A stretch of DNA of 64,000 nt from Neoroseomonas terrae (GCF_018129025.1 NZ_JAAEDI010000005.1:184016-248015), one strand, 5' to 3'. Numbered from the stretch's first letter, positions 15,776-25,094 are shown. The notes: generated by a model from the letters alone, not told the origin. Numbers and translations: made by a program.

Positions 15776-17380
15776 ATGGAGCGACACGACGAAGGCATGC
15801 CCTGCGCTGCAAGAGCCGTCCCCTACAGTGTCAGGCATGCCGTCCTCTACATGCGCCATGCGATGCACCGGCGTCTCACAGCGGCGGAAGTCGCCAACGC
15901 CGCCGGTGTCCCGGAACGGAGCCTGCACAGGCATTTCCTGCACTTCCTGGGTCAGGCACCCCTGGTTCACTTCAAGACGATGCGCCTGGCCGCCGCGCGC
16001 ACGGCGCTGCTGGCATCCGGCGCGGAGAACGCCACCGTCACCGATATCGCGACGCAGTTCGGCTTTGTACATCTGGGCAGGTTTTCGCTGGACTACCGTC
16101 TTCGCTTCGGCGAGTCGCCGTCGGCGACCCTTGCGCGTGCGCGCGCCGCGGCGACCGAGAGCAGGGAGAGGGCGCGCGCTCGGCCGGCGTGCCCTGCCAT
16201 CCGGCGGCCGGTGCCAGCCCTGGTGGTCATGCCGATCCGCACCGCGGCGGCGGGTATGCAGGAGAGACTTTTCGCCGAGGGATTGGCCGAGAAGCTCGCG
16301 TCCGCCCTTGCGCAGGCGCATGGCTTCTCAGTCCGCCCGGCGCGGGCGGAGCCCGACTTGAAGTCGCAGCCGCCAAGCGCACACTACTGCCTGGTCGGAC
16401 AGATCAGCCGGCTGTCGGAACATCGCATACGCGCCGTGCTGCGCCTCCTCGACCTTTCGCGGGACGGTCGCCATCTCTGGGGCGATGCCTTCGACGGTTC
16501 GATGGACGACTTGATCTCATTCGAGAGGCAGACCCTTCACGCTGCGAGCAGTGCGGTTCGCCCTGGTATCGAGGCCGCAGAGATCGAGGTTGCGCGCCGT
16601 CGACCGCCGCAGAGCCTGGAGGCGCGCGATCTGGTCCTGCGTGCCATGCCGTTTGTCCTGGCAACGGACGCGGTCAGCGCCCGTCGCGCCCTGGAAATGC
16701 TGGATGTCGCCATGCACCTGGATCCGGATGATCCTGCGCCGGTGGCGCTCGCGTCCTGGTGCTGCATGCAGCTGGTACTTCACCATGAAACGGACAATCC
16801 GGTCGCGGCGCGCGCTGCTGCTCTTGCCCTCGCCAACCGCTCGGCCGTGCTCGATCCTCTTGGCGATCCACTGACTCTGACGGGTCGCGGCTGTGTCGCC
16901 ACATGGGCGGGTCAGCCGGTCGTGGCAGATGCGCTACTCGCCCGCGCCCTAGCCATAGATCCCTGCTTCGGCTGGGCCTGGGAGCGCAGCGCCTGCGTGC
17001 ACGCCAATTACGGTCGCGCGGATCGCGCGGTCGCGGCCTACCGACGTGCCATGGCGCTCAAAGGCCCACGCGCATCGCTCGCCAATTGTGCGGCCGGCAT
17101 GGGATACGCACATCTCTGCGCTGGAAGGCATGAAGCGGCGGCGCGCTGGATGGGAAGGGCCCTGGCCGAGAACCCTGGCGCGAGTTGGCTCCACTTCACA
17201 CTCGTCCCCTGTCTCCTTGCCCTGGATGAGGAACAGGCCGCGCGCTCCTCGATCGACCGGCTTCGTCGCGTCTATCCGGGGATGACGGCGCAGCGCGCCG
17301 TCGCGACCTTGCCGGGTCCATTGCAACCCATCTGGACGCAGCGCCTGGATCGCTTCGTGGCGCTTGGTTTGCCTGCCTGA
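15776..17380 (+). CDS. AraC-type HTH regulator with TolB-like and TPR C-terminal regions
   Basis: 534 residues. An AraC-family DNA-binding domain is N-terminal (about 25-115), with LTAAEVANAAGVPERSLHR and then VTDIATQFGFVHLGRFSLDY. A middle region (about 145-270; LVVMPIRTAAAGMQERLFAE, then HYCLVGQISRLSEHRIRAVL) resembles the TolB-like domain found next to TPR arrays in adenylate-cyclase-type regulators. The C-terminal half is a TPR-like helical array. This layout (HTH, TolB-like, TPR) is a known but uncommon class of one-component regulators. The target is unknown; the nearest divergent or downstream genes are candidates. The start follows GGAGG-like sequence (CAGGAGGGA). Confidence 0.75.
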   Translation: MERHDEGMPCAARAVPYSVRHAVLYMRHAMHRRLTAAEVANAAGVPERSLHRHFLHFLGQAPLVHFKTMRLAAARTALLASGAENATVTDIATQFGFVHLGRFSLDYRLRFGESPSATLARARAAATESRERARARPACPAIRRPVPALVVMPIRTAAAGMQERLFAEGLAEKLASALAQAHGFSVRPARAEPDLKSQPPSAHYCLVGQISRLSEHRIRAVLRLLDLSRDGRHLWGDAFDGSMDDLISFERQTLHAASSAVRPGIEAAEIEVARRRPPQSLEARDLVLRAMPFVLATDAVSARRALEMLDVAMHLDPDDPAPVALASWCCMQLVLHHETDNPVAARAAALALANRSAVLDPLGDPLTLTGRGCVATWAGQPVVADALLARALAIDPCFGWAWERSACVHANYGRADRAVAAYRRAMALKGPRASLANCAAGMGYAHLCAGRHEAAARWMGRALAENPGASWLHFTLVPCLLALDEEQAARSSIDRLRRVYPGMTAQRAVATLPGPLQPIWTQRLDRFVALGLPA

Positions 17381-17420
17381 GCCCCACCTCGTCCTATCGT
17401 CGTCCAGCCGAGGATGCGTC

Positions 17421-18437
17421 TTAGGTTGTCAGTTTAAAAACCCTTCGCGCATTCGTCTCGTAGATGCGCCTCCGTTCGTCTTCGGTTACGGCTGCGCCGT
17501 CCATGAAGCGCACTGCCTCGGCGTCATCCTCGTAAGGATAGTCGGCGGCAAACAGAATGCGATCGGCGCCGAGCACGTCCAGGCACAGCCGCAGAGCTGG
17601 CATCGAGGTGACCCCGGCCGTGGTGATCACGAAGTTCTCGAGGAAGTACTCGGACGGCAATTTGGGCAGCTTCTCGATGGCTCCGATCTTCACCTCGAGC
17701 AGATAGCGGTTGTCGATGCGCTGAAGCCAGAACGGTATGCCCTCGCCCATGTGGCCGAGCACAATCTTGAGCTTCGGAAAGCGATCGAAGGTGCCCGACA
17801 TGATCAGGCGCATCGCATGCAGCCCGGTCTCCGCGGCGAATCCCCAGCCGGCGAAGTAGAGGCCGTAGTCGAGATAGGGCGCCACCATGGACGGCGCGGG
17901 TTCGCGCGGATGGAGGTAGATCGGCATGTCGCACGCCTGGGCCGCCTCGAAGACGGGCCGGTACTTGGGGGCGTCGAGATACTCGCCCTTCGTGTGGGAA
18001 TTGATGATCAGGCCAGACAGGCTGAGCTGTCCGGCCGCCCGCTCGATCTCCAGCGCCGCGGCGGTCGGGTCTTGCGGCGCGATGGCTGCCAGGCCGGCGA
18101 AACGCGTGGGATGGGCACGCACGGCGGCGGCCAGCGCATCGTTGGAGGCCGCGGCTAGCCTCGTGGCCACCGATGCGTCGAATACCTGCACACCCGGCGA
18201 GGTGAGCGACAGGACATGCATGTCAACGCCGATCGAATCCATATGGGCGATTCGGCCGGCACCGATGTCGAGCAGGCGATCATCCAGCGGCTTGTTCGCG
18301 GGCGTCTGCGCCAGGATGGTTTCGCCCATCTTGGCGAAGCCGGGCTCCACGTCGCGGCTGGCCAGCACGACTTGCCATTGCGCCATGATCTCGGGCGTCA
18401 CGAAGGCTTCTTCGACCGCGATGCGTCGTATTGCCAT
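17421..18437 (-). CDS. Amidohydrolase-family decarboxylase/hydrolase (ACMSD-like)
   Basis: 338 residues beginning MAIRRIAVEEAFVTPEI. The VEEAF opening and the motifs IYLHPREPA, KIVLGHMGEGIPFW and ILFAADYPYED are those of the TIM-barrel amidohydrolase_2 family that includes gamma-resorcylate and 5-carboxyvanillate decarboxylases. Catalysis would use a metal bound by Glu and His residues and an Asp (AADYPYE). GAGGGAGC precedes the ATG. It is divergent from a sulfatase across a 479-nt gap, suggesting joint use in degrading an aromatic or sulfated compound, which is inference. The exact substrate cannot be read from the sequence. Confidence 0.85.
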   Translation of the reverse strand: MAIRRIAVEEAFVTPEIMAQWQVVLASRDVEPGFAKMGETILAQTPANKPLDDRLLDIGAGRIAHMDSIGVDMHVLSLTSPGVQVFDASVATRLAAASNDALAAAVRAHPTRFAGLAAIAPQDPTAAALEIERAAGQLSLSGLIINSHTKGEYLDAPKYRPVFEAAQACDMPIYLHPREPAPSMVAPYLDYGLYFAGWGFAAETGLHAMRLIMSGTFDRFPKLKIVLGHMGEGIPFWLQRIDNRYLLEVKIGAIEKLPKLPSEYFLENFVITTAGVTSMPALRLCLDVLGADRILFAADYPYEDDAEAVRFMDGAAVTEDERRRIYETNARRVFKLTT

Positions 18438-18916
18438 GGATGTGCTCCCTCGGTGATTTCAGTCCGGGCTGTCGAGGTAGCGCAGGCCAAATTCGACGTC
18501 GATGATATGGCAATGATTTTCAAAGCTCATCGGGGCTGTGCCGGATGCGAGTCGTCGCGGCTCTGGAACCGCACGCCCTTCCGACGCTGCCATTACCCGA
18601 GTCAGGGGAAGGCTTCTTGCCGCCGCCCCACGAAGGCCGGGTGGCGAAGCACACACGATCAACATTGCGCGATCTCGGCGACGTTCCAAAGGCGCCCGTC
18701 CTGCGAGGACATCATCGGCATCGGCCAACGAAGGGCGTCCGAAAGACCGTAAGGTCTTGGAAAGACCCGCGGCCCGGCCACCGACAGTAGCGATTGCTTC
18801 AGCCCGCCTTCGCCGTTGGTCAATGAAACTGTCATTCGGCAACTTGCCACGGTCTCAAGACATCCAAGCCGAGTCATGGGATATCGCAACGAGAAGCTCG
18901 GCAGGAGGAATCGATC
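18438..18916. other. Divergent promoter region between amidohydrolase and sulfatase
   Basis: No well-supported gene. A short minus-strand frame (18459-18530) reads MSFENHCHIIDVEFG then LRYLDSPD and stops 21 nt before the amidohydrolase ATG; it could be a leader peptide or the end of a lost gene. The remainder is GC-rich without clear repeats. Promoters for both flanking genes should lie here, but I cannot assign -35/-10 boxes with confidence. Confidence 0.4.
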
Positions 18917-20692
18917 GTGGCGAAGGAAAATCCCCCGCAACCATCTCGCCGCGACCTGTTCGCATCGGGCGCAACATTGTTGGGTGGCTCCACGGCGTCA
19001 GCCGCGGCGCAGGGCACGTCGCCGGCGGCCAATCCTCGCAGGGCGCCTGATGAGCCGCCGGGCGGCTACAATATCCTGTTCATCCTCGTGGATCAGGAGC
19101 ATTTCTTTCCGCGATGGCCGTTCCCCGTGCCGGGGCGGGAGTGGATCAAGGCCAACGGCATCACCTTCAACAACCACCAGGCGGCATCCTGCGTGTGCTC
19201 ACCGGCACGCTCTACGATCTACACCGGCCGGCACATTCCCCACAGCGGCGTCTTCGACAACGCCAATGCCCTGTGGCAGCCGGACATGTCGACCGATGTG
19301 AAGACCGTGGGCCATCGCCTAGCGCAACTCGGTTACCACGCGGCTTATCAGGGCAAGTGGCACCTTTCCATCAACCTTGATCAGGTGAATGAGGCGATCA
19401 AGGCGCCGCTGCTGGATTATCGCAACATCATCCAGAGCTACGGCTTCGACGACTTCTTCGGTGTCGGCGACATCAACGACCGCACGCTCGGCGGCTACAA
19501 CTACGACGACACGACCACGGCTTTCGTCACGCGATGGCTTCGCACCAAGGGGCTGGAACTCGCCGCGGCCGGCAAGCCCTGGTACCTCGCCGTCAACTTC
19601 GTCAACCCGCACGACGTGATGTTCATCAATTCGGACCTGCCGGGGCAAGACGTCCAGGGCAAGGCCTCCTCGATGCCGATCGCGCGCGCGCCGGCGAACG
19701 ACCTGTACAAGGCGCATTGGGACGTGCCGCTGCCGACCACCCGCAGCCAGCCCTTCGACGCGCCGGGCCGACCGAAGGCGCAGCAGATCTATCAGGAGGT
19801 CATCGACGTGCTGGTCGGCCAATGGCCGGATGAGGATCGTCGGTGGCGAGTTCTGCAGAACTACTACTTCAACTGCATTCGCGACTGCGACCGGCAGGTA
19901 ACCCAGGTGCTCGATGCCGTGAAGGCCAACGGCATGGCCGACAACACCATCATCGTCTTCACCGCCGACCATGGCGAACTCGGTGGCCATCACCAGATGC
20001 GCGGCAAAGGCAACTCGACCTATCGTGAGCAGAACCATCTGCCGCTGATGATTGTCCACCCGGCCTATCCCGGCGGGATCGCCTGTGATGCAGTGACCTC
20101 CCAAGTGGACCTGACGCCGACGATTCTCGCCCTGACGGGCGCCGATCCAGGCAGGCTCCGCGCCGCGGGTGAGGGGCTTCCGGGCCGTGATCTCACGCCG
20201 CTGCTCGCTGAGCCGGCCGGCGCGGCCGCGGATGCGGTGCGGCCGGGCGCGCTGTTCTGCTACAACATGCTTAGCTATCAGGACGCCCAGTGGGCCGCGC
20301 ATTTCGACGTACGGTCCGACGCGACCGCCCCGCTCGCCCAGCGCATCGCGGCTATCCAAAACCAGCCGCCCAATTTCCATTATCGCTGCGCCATTCGCAG
20401 CGTCTTCGACGGGCGCTACCGCTTCTCCCGCTATTTCTCGCCCGAGGGGTTCAATACGCCGACAACCTGGGAAGCGCTGACGGCGGCAAACGACATCGAG
20501 GTCTATGACCTTCAGAACGATCCTCAGGAGGTGAACAACCTTGCCTCTGGCGGCCGGGTGAACCGCGACCTTCTCATGTCGATGAATGCGAAATTGAACG
20601 GGCTGATCGCGCAGGAGGTGGGTGTGGATGACGGCAGCTTCCTCCCGCTGAGGGACGGCCGGTGGCACTTTCCGCCGGCCAGTGAGCGGTAG
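18917..20692 (+). CDS. Tat-exported sulfatase
   Basis: 591 residues from a GTG with AGGAGGA 7 nt upstream. A twin-arginine leader (PSRRDLFASGATLLGGS) ends near residue 31, so the enzyme should fold before export to the periplasm. The sulfatase signature is C94-S-P-A-R98-S-T-I-Y-T-G, where C94 would be converted to formylglycine. Metal-site segments are ILVDQEHF near residue 59 and VFTADHGELGGHH near residue 349. Length fits type I sulfatases, and the long inserts resemble arylsulfatase/choline-sulfatase-like members. A formylglycine-generating enzyme gene is not in view. Confidence 0.88.
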   Translation: MAKENPPQPSRRDLFASGATLLGGSTASAAAQGTSPAANPRRAPDEPPGGYNILFILVDQEHFFPRWPFPVPGREWIKANGITFNNHQAASCVCSPARSTIYTGRHIPHSGVFDNANALWQPDMSTDVKTVGHRLAQLGYHAAYQGKWHLSINLDQVNEAIKAPLLDYRNIIQSYGFDDFFGVGDINDRTLGGYNYDDTTTAFVTRWLRTKGLELAAAGKPWYLAVNFVNPHDVMFINSDLPGQDVQGKASSMPIARAPANDLYKAHWDVPLPTTRSQPFDAPGRPKAQQIYQEVIDVLVGQWPDEDRRWRVLQNYYFNCIRDCDRQVTQVLDAVKANGMADNTIIVFTADHGELGGHHQMRGKGNSTYREQNHLPLMIVHPAYPGGIACDAVTSQVDLTPTILALTGADPGRLRAAGEGLPGRDLTPLLAEPAGAAADAVRPGALFCYNMLSYQDAQWAAHFDVRSDATAPLAQRIAAIQNQPPNFHYRCAIRSVFDGRYRFSRYFSPEGFNTPTTWEALTAANDIEVYDLQNDPQEVNNLASGGRVNRDLLMSMNAKLNGLIAQEVGVDDGSFLPLRDGRWHFPPASER

Positions 20693-20866
20693 CAGACCGC
20701 CTTCCAGCGGCCGACACTAGGAGCTGGGCGTCCGCCGGGCGCCTATGCTCCGCTCCGGCTGGACGTCGGCCCCGCGTCACTGCGTTGATGCGACCCAGCC
20801 AAAAGGAAGCAGCGGTTGCCCGTCGGATGCTATGGCTGCGCTATAGCCGCCGGCGGACACTTGGAA

Positions 20867-21250
20867 TCAGATCATCGGCATACCGTAGTAGTCGTAAATG
20901 CCGCGGCCATAATCCGGCCTGTCCCAAGGGCGTTCGTCCGCACGATAATGCGGCGCCTTGTCGAGTTGCTCCCGTGTCACCGACGTCACATATCCGCCGA
21001 GTGCCACGTCGTATTCCAGGCTGTTCCACGGCAAGGGGTAATAATCATCGCCCATGCCCAGGAAGCCGCCGAAGCTGACAACCGCGTACGACACCTGGCC
21101 CGATACCTTGTCGATCATCAGCGTGTAGATCGACCCGATCTTCTCGCGGTCGCGCCCGTAGACGCTGGTGCCCTCGACCTTGTCCGAGGAGATGAGCTGT
21201 TGCGTCTCGTCGAGCGCGACGGGCTTCCCGCTCCTGGTCGCATCTGACAT
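20867..21250 (-). CDS. PRC-barrel domain protein
   Basis: 127 residues starting MSDATRSGKPVALDET (AAGGAGG upstream). The PRC-barrel core is at about 20-85: LISSDKVEGTSVYGRDREKI then GSIYTLMIDKVSGQVSYAVV then FGGFLGMGDDYYPLPW. The tail is rich in Tyr, Asp and Pro (RPDYGRGIYDYYGMPM). Stand-alone PRC-barrel proteins are abundant stress-associated cytoplasmic proteins in Alphaproteobacteria with no settled activity. It heads a run of small stress-type genes on the minus strand, which suggests general-stress control. Confidence 0.85.
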   Translation of the reverse strand: MSDATRSGKPVALDETQQLISSDKVEGTSVYGRDREKIGSIYTLMIDKVSGQVSYAVVSFGGFLGMGDDYYPLPWNSLEYDVALGGYVTSVTREQLDKAPHYRADERPWDRPDYGRGIYDYYGMPMI

Positions 21251-21302
21251 GGCGATGACCCTCCTTGCGGTTAGATGAATGACCTGGGGACGCCCCTGCC
21301 GT

Positions 21303-21536
21303 TCAGACTCGGTCCTGCAGGCCATCGATGCCGCTGTGCCCGGCGCAATGAGCACAACAGAAAATCCGGCCCTGCGCTTCCACGCCGTGGCCGATGACGC
21401 GGCAGTCACAATGCGCGCATCGCGGCGCCACCGTCGCGATCGCGCATTCAAAACTGTCGAAGGTCAGGCGCTGGTCGCCCATCACGACATCGAAGCTTTT
21501 GTCGTACTCGTTGCCGCACTTCGCACATACACCCAT
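21303..21536 (-). CDS. Small zinc-ribbon/metallothionein-like protein
   Basis: 77 residues with cysteine pairs CAKC near the N-terminus, a FDSFECAI segment, CAHCDC, and FCCAHCAGHSG at the end. The last motif resembles the C-terminal YCCxxCAxGH of bacterial metallothioneins, and the overall arrangement predicts two zinc-binding knuckles. It lies among the small stress-type genes and may buffer or sense metal, but no activity is proven for this family. Confidence 0.7.
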   Translation of the reverse strand: MGVCAKCGNEYDKSFDVVMGDQRLTFDSFECAIATVAPRCAHCDCRVIGHGVEAQGRIFCCAHCAGHSGIDGLQDRV

Positions 21537-21540
21537 GTCG

Positions 21541-21756
21541 CTACTCCCGGCGGCTCGTCGTGGATGCCGGACCTTTCTGGCCTGCTTCCGTGGACGGGTC
21601 CTCTGCCTCCGCGGGCACCGGGTCCTTTTGCACCACCTTGCGGCTGGGGTCCGTCAACGACGGCGGATCGCTGGCCGGGAAGGAATCGTCGATCTGGTCG
21701 TCCAGCGCGGTGACGATCTTGCGGCTGCTCGGCTTGGGTTGTGCGGCCTTGGCCAT
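21541..21756 (-). CDS. Small hydrophilic FPASDPP-motif protein
   Basis: 71 residues from ATG 21756 (GGGAGA upstream). The conserved stretch LDDQIDDSFPASDPPSL is characteristic of short, probably disordered alphaproteobacterial proteins that accompany general-stress genes. The rest is charged and rich in Pro, Glu and Lys. No enzymatic motif. The stop is 4 nt from the ATG of the zinc-ribbon gene's frame, so the two are probably co-transcribed. Confidence 0.7.
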   Translation of the reverse strand: MAKAAQPKPSSRKIVTALDDQIDDSFPASDPPSLTDPSRKVVQKDPVPAEAEDPSTEAGQKGPASTTSRRE

Positions 21757-21864
21757 CGGAATCTCCCATTCTAGCTGGGCGAATAACGCGGCCGGACCGC
21801 GAAAGTTCGGGACACCGGCCGTCAGCACGAACACGTCATCGTCCGCTACTGCCTCCCGAACCCC

Positions 21865-22062
21865 TCACCGCCGCATGCACAGGCCCATCGCCACGCCGGC
21901 CAGCGCAGCAAGGCCGAGCGATGTGAATGGGTTCGCCTGGATCGTCTGGACCGCACGCGTGGCGCATGCGGCGGCGGCCGCCACGGCGTCCTTCGTCGTA
22001 TCGGCGCCCGCCTGGGCCGCATCCTCGACACGGCGCGCCATCCGGTTGATGTCGTCACTCAT
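21865..22062 (-). CDS. Small DUF883/ElaB-like membrane-anchored protein
   Basis: 65 residues: an amphipathic N-terminal part (MSDDINRMARRVEDAAQAGA) and a C-terminal hydrophobic glycine-containing helix (LGLAALAGVAMGLCMRR) ending in two arginines. This layout matches ElaB/YqjD/DUF883-type inner-membrane proteins, some of which associate with ribosomes in stationary phase. A paralogue with the same C-terminal design is at 25491-25676. Confidence 0.65.
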   Translation of the reverse strand: MSDDINRMARRVEDAAQAGADTTKDAVAAAAACATRAVQTIQANPFTSLGLAALAGVAMGLCMRR

Positions 22063-22299
22063 CGCCTTGCTCCTCAACGGGTGAGGACTCGACAACGCAC
22101 CAGGCCCGGCGCGGTTCGTCGCGCCGCGCGTCACGGGTTGGTTAACGACGCTGAGGAGGAGGCCGCATTTTGCGCGAGGCGGCCGCACGCGGGGTTGGCG
22201 GCGCGAAGAGGGGCGACGACTGGCGTCCCGCTCCAGGGAGGCCTTAGCGGGAGGAGTAGTACCTTGCAGCGCCGGTGCGGCGATGTCCGTTTCGCGCGT

Positions 22300-22623
22300 T
22301 CAGCGCCGTTCCAGCCCTGGTACCGTCGGGCCCGGTCCTCCGGGCGCCTCATGTCCGCCGCGGGCTTCGTCCTCGGCACCGACAGAGCGCGGTTCAGCGG
22401 GGTCGCGATGCCACTTCGCCGCCCATCGGACCTGTTCCAGCAAGCCGGTCAGGAGAACTGACTTGCGCTCGGCCGACGCCTCGAGGCCGCGCATAAGTTC
22501 CTCGACATCCTCAGCCGTCATCTGGCGCTGATGCGTCAGAGCACGGATCAGCGATCCACACAGCAAGGCCAGCGCATTCAACGCCTCCTCGTGCTCATCC
22601 AGCCGATGCTGATTGTCGCTCAC
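22300..22623 (-). CDS. Hypothetical helical protein, 107 aa
   Basis: Starts at GTG 22623 (MSDNQHRLDEHEEALNALAL). Helical in its first 75 residues (CGSLIRALTHQRQMTAEDVE, then ELMRGLEASAERKSVLL), then a Gly/Pro-rich tail. No recognised family. It sits in the stress-type gene run and shares only general features with its neighbours. Confidence 0.45.
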   Translation of the reverse strand: MSDNQHRLDEHEEALNALALLCGSLIRALTHQRQMTAEDVEELMRGLEASAERKSVLLTGLLEQVRWAAKWHRDPAEPRSVGAEDEARGGHEAPGGPGPTVPGLERR

Positions 22624-22912
22624 TGAAGCCACCTTCTCACTCGGGCAGCACGACAACGCGCATGGAGGGGATGCGGTTGAAGGTCCAGCCAGGTCCGGCA
22701 ACGCCCCTGACTGGTTGGTGGAACCGAGCGGGTTCCCCTCCGCCGGCAGTCTCGACGAACATTGACCAACGGCGTTGGAATTTCGGTCGCCGAGTTTCCA
22801 ACCTCAGCAGGGGTGAACGAGGTCTGGCTTTCAGCCGTGGCGCGCGGTACGCGCTCCGGCCAAACGATTGCAGCTCGGATCCGTTGTCAGATCCCGAAAC
22901 CCTGGCCCACGG

Positions 22913-23194
22913 TCACGGTTCAGCTTCCGCCGGCGCCTCCGGGTGATGCAGAGACCATAGCCGCTCGTGGGCGGCTACCAGAGACTGAAGGGTCTGCCGC
23001 CGTTCCCTGTCCGGTTGGACGCTCCGTCCTGTAATGATGACATCCTCAGCGACTTGCAGCAGCGCCGCCGCAGCGTCGAGATTCCCCTGGTCGCACGCCT
23101 GAGCGAACGCAAGGAGGATCTTGTCGGAAAGGCGTCGTGTCCGCGGCGGGTCGAATCCCGCTTCAGGGCTTTCGTCCGTGGCGCGCACCGCCAT
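22913..23194 (-). CDS. Hypothetical conserved helical protein, 93 aa
   Basis: ATG 23194 preceded by GGGAGGT. Core RRLSDKILLAFAQACDQGNL, then DAAAALLQVAEDVI, then LQSLVAAHERLWSLHH. I recognise the pattern SDKILLAFxxACDQG ... LVAAHERLW from small hypothetical proteins of Methylobacterium and Roseomonas-type genomes; no function is known. It may be a helix-pair oligomer. Confidence 0.65.
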   Translation of the reverse strand: MAVRATDESPEAGFDPPRTRRLSDKILLAFAQACDQGNLDAAAALLQVAEDVIITGRSVQPDRERRQTLQSLVAAHERLWSLHHPEAPAEAEP

Positions 23195-23472
23195 CCTGAC
23201 CTCCCGCTGTTCGAGCCGTGCTTGTTGCTGTACCGATCCTGTCGCAATTATGGATGAACTCCAACAGTTGGCATGAGTTTCTCCGAATCTGGCATCCCTA
23301 GCGCGGGCCTGAGATGGCGGCGCCGGGCGGGAATCCTGTCCCAAGGCTGCCAGGGGGCGGTGAGACGAGCAAACGCCGCTGCACGTCCATCAGACGAGAA
23401 GCAGCCCCGATTCTCGATGAAGCTGCCAAGGCATGGATTGCCGGAAGCGCGCGTGGTTCGTATCAAGTCCCA

Positions 23473-23973
23473 ATGCAACGTTTGCTCATGGTGGCCTCCC
23501 TTTCCTCCCTCTTCGTCGTTCCCGCGCTGGCACAGAATTCGCCACGGCTGTTGGGAAATTTCGGCCAATGGACCGCCGCAGTGGAGGTCGAGCGAGGGCA
23601 GAAGCTGTGTTACGCGTTTACAAGGCCGACCCGCATGAGCCATCGACGGAGCGACGTATTCCTGATGGTTTCGCATCAAGGGAGCACCCGCAACGAAGTG
23701 GCCCTGGCTGCTGACTACCGGTATCCGCGAGCGGCGCGCGTCCGGATAACGGTGGGTCGAGCGGCATTTCCTCTTGAGGCGGACGGCAGCTTCGCCTTCG
23801 CAGCCAACGGGGCGGCGGCCGTAGCCGCATTCCGGCGAGGCGATACGGCAGTGGCCCAGGGTCCGCGGCGTGCCGGGCGGACCGGCACTGTAACCGACAC
23901 ATTCAGCCTTCGCGGCTTCACCGCCGCTTACAATGCGATCAATCGGGAGTGTCCGGCGCGCCGGCGCCGCTGA
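23473..23973 (+). CDS. IalB-like secreted protein
   Basis: 166 residues. A signal peptide (MQRLLMVASLSSLFVVPALA) is followed by a domain with KLCYAFTRP, DVFLMVSHQGSTRNEVALAA then DYRYPRA, and a C-terminal TVTDTFSLRGFTAAYNAIN ending in ECP. The paired cysteines and the GT-x-T-DTFSLxGFTAA segment match invasion-associated locus B family proteins of Alphaproteobacteria, which are periplasmic and of uncertain role outside Bartonella. Start ATG 23473 is chosen because the leader begins there. Confidence 0.7.
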   Translation: MQRLLMVASLSSLFVVPALAQNSPRLLGNFGQWTAAVEVERGQKLCYAFTRPTRMSHRRSDVFLMVSHQGSTRNEVALAADYRYPRAARVRITVGRAAFPLEADGSFAFAANGAAAVAAFRRGDTAVAQGPRRAGRTGTVTDTFSLRGFTAAYNAINRECPARRRR

Positions 23974-24187
23974 GAGACGGCGGGGAAATCGGAATGCTCG
24001 TTGGATAGGATCGCCAGCGGCTTCTGCTACTTTACGGCAGCACTACTACTGCCCCCGCAGGTCCGGACGCCTCAACAGCCACGGGCGTTCACGCGCAGAA
24101 ACCTGTGACTGCACGATTCTGCGGCGATCCATGTCGATCGGCGCGACAGGCTTCTGAAGCCGACCAAGCCGTCGGAAGCCGCCGACC

Positions 24188-24679
24188 TTGCACGTGTTGT
24201 TGGCAGTGCCCGAGGCGGTAAGGCGGCCGTGCTGCCGCCTTGCTTTGGTTCATAGGGACCTCGCGGACGGCTGGCAGTTAGATGGCGCAAAGGTGACGCG
24301 CCTGCTCGGTGCTGCCGGCGAACGTCAGGCTGCCGTCGCCGTTCATGCCGTGTGGAAGCGGCACGAAGGTCCGATCAATGAGCCAGCATCCTCGTCACAA
24401 TTGCCTCGGCAGTCCGATGCATGCATCGGCTACGGCGAGCTCACCGCCGTGCTCGTGATTACGCAGAGGGGTGCTGCGCTTTGGCGGGCTGCCGACAAAC
24501 GCCAAAATCACGCCGCGTTGGTGCTGCTGGGGGGTCTCACCCAGAATGAAGCAGCCCGCACGATGGGCGTTTCGATTGCCACCTTCAAGCGGGTGCTGCG
24601 GTCGCGGGAGCGACTGGATAAAGCGGCAGAGTATGCGGCTAGCGCCGTATCGACGTTGAGGGGGAGGTCGGGGTGGTGA
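24188..24679 (+). CDS. Possible HTH-containing protein, start uncertain
   Basis: Only the last third looks convincingly coding: ALVLLGGLTQNEAARTMGVS then IATFKRVLRSRERLDKAA reads like a sigma-factor-type helix-turn-helix. The upstream part has no recognisable domain and lacks a clear ribosome site, so the true start may be later or the gene may be a fragment of a regulator. Bases 23974-24187 hold nothing I recognise. Confidence 0.3.
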   Translation: MHVLLAVPEAVRRPCCRLALVHRDLADGWQLDGAKVTRLLGAAGERQAAVAVHAVWKRHEGPINEPASSSQLPRQSDACIGYGELTAVLVITQRGAALWRAADKRQNHAALVLLGGLTQNEAARTMGVSIATFKRVLRSRERLDKAAEYAASAVSTLRGRSGW

Positions 24680-24791
24680 GCGAAGCCCCCTTGGGCAAGT
24701 GCGATGCTGCCCAAAGCCATCATCCTGGCTGCCGGTTCCTCGTCGCGTTCCTAGTAGCGCGCTAGCTTCGCGCATGCGCCTTACACCCTTG

Positions 24792-25094
24792 TTACCCGTT
24801 GGGATCCAGCGCACCGGCGACGGCATCTTTGTTCCGCTGCGGCAGCAGCTTCATCATCAGGATGAACGCTGCCATCACCAGGCAGATGGCGTTCGTCAGG
24901 ATGATGGGCCATTCATTGAGAACGACGCCGTAACTCAGCCACAGAGAGAAGGCCGTTACGGTCAGGGTGAACCCTGGCGCCGATATGCTCTTTGTGTCGC
25001 GTGTCCGAATGATCTTCCACGCCTGCGGCGCAAAGCTAGTGATAGAGGCCAGCGTTGCGAGTGCACCGAGGATGGCAGCGGCATCGAAGGTCAC
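24792..25094 (-). CDS. SemiSWEET/PQ-loop sugar transporter-like protein
   Basis: 100 residues from GTG 25094. Three predicted TM helices: AAILGALATLASITSFAPQA, GFTLTVTAFSLWLSYGVVLN and IILTNAICLVMAAFILMM. The PQ-loop motif FAPQAWKIIRTRDTKSIS sits between helix 1 and 2. Dimers of such half-transporters move sugars in other bacteria. It is monocistronic as far as visible; the substrate is not predictable. Confidence 0.85.
   Translation of the reverse strand: MTFDAAAILGALATLASITSFAPQAWKIIRTRDTKSISAPGFTLTVTAFSLWLSYGVVLNEWPIILTNAICLVMAAFILMMKLLPQRNKDAVAGALDPNG

Noticed and set aside
18459..18842. 127-codon minus-strand frame upstream of the amidohydrolase
   Set aside because: Only the last 23 codons look coding; the rest has no domain and no ribosome site, so it is reported only as a note on the gap.
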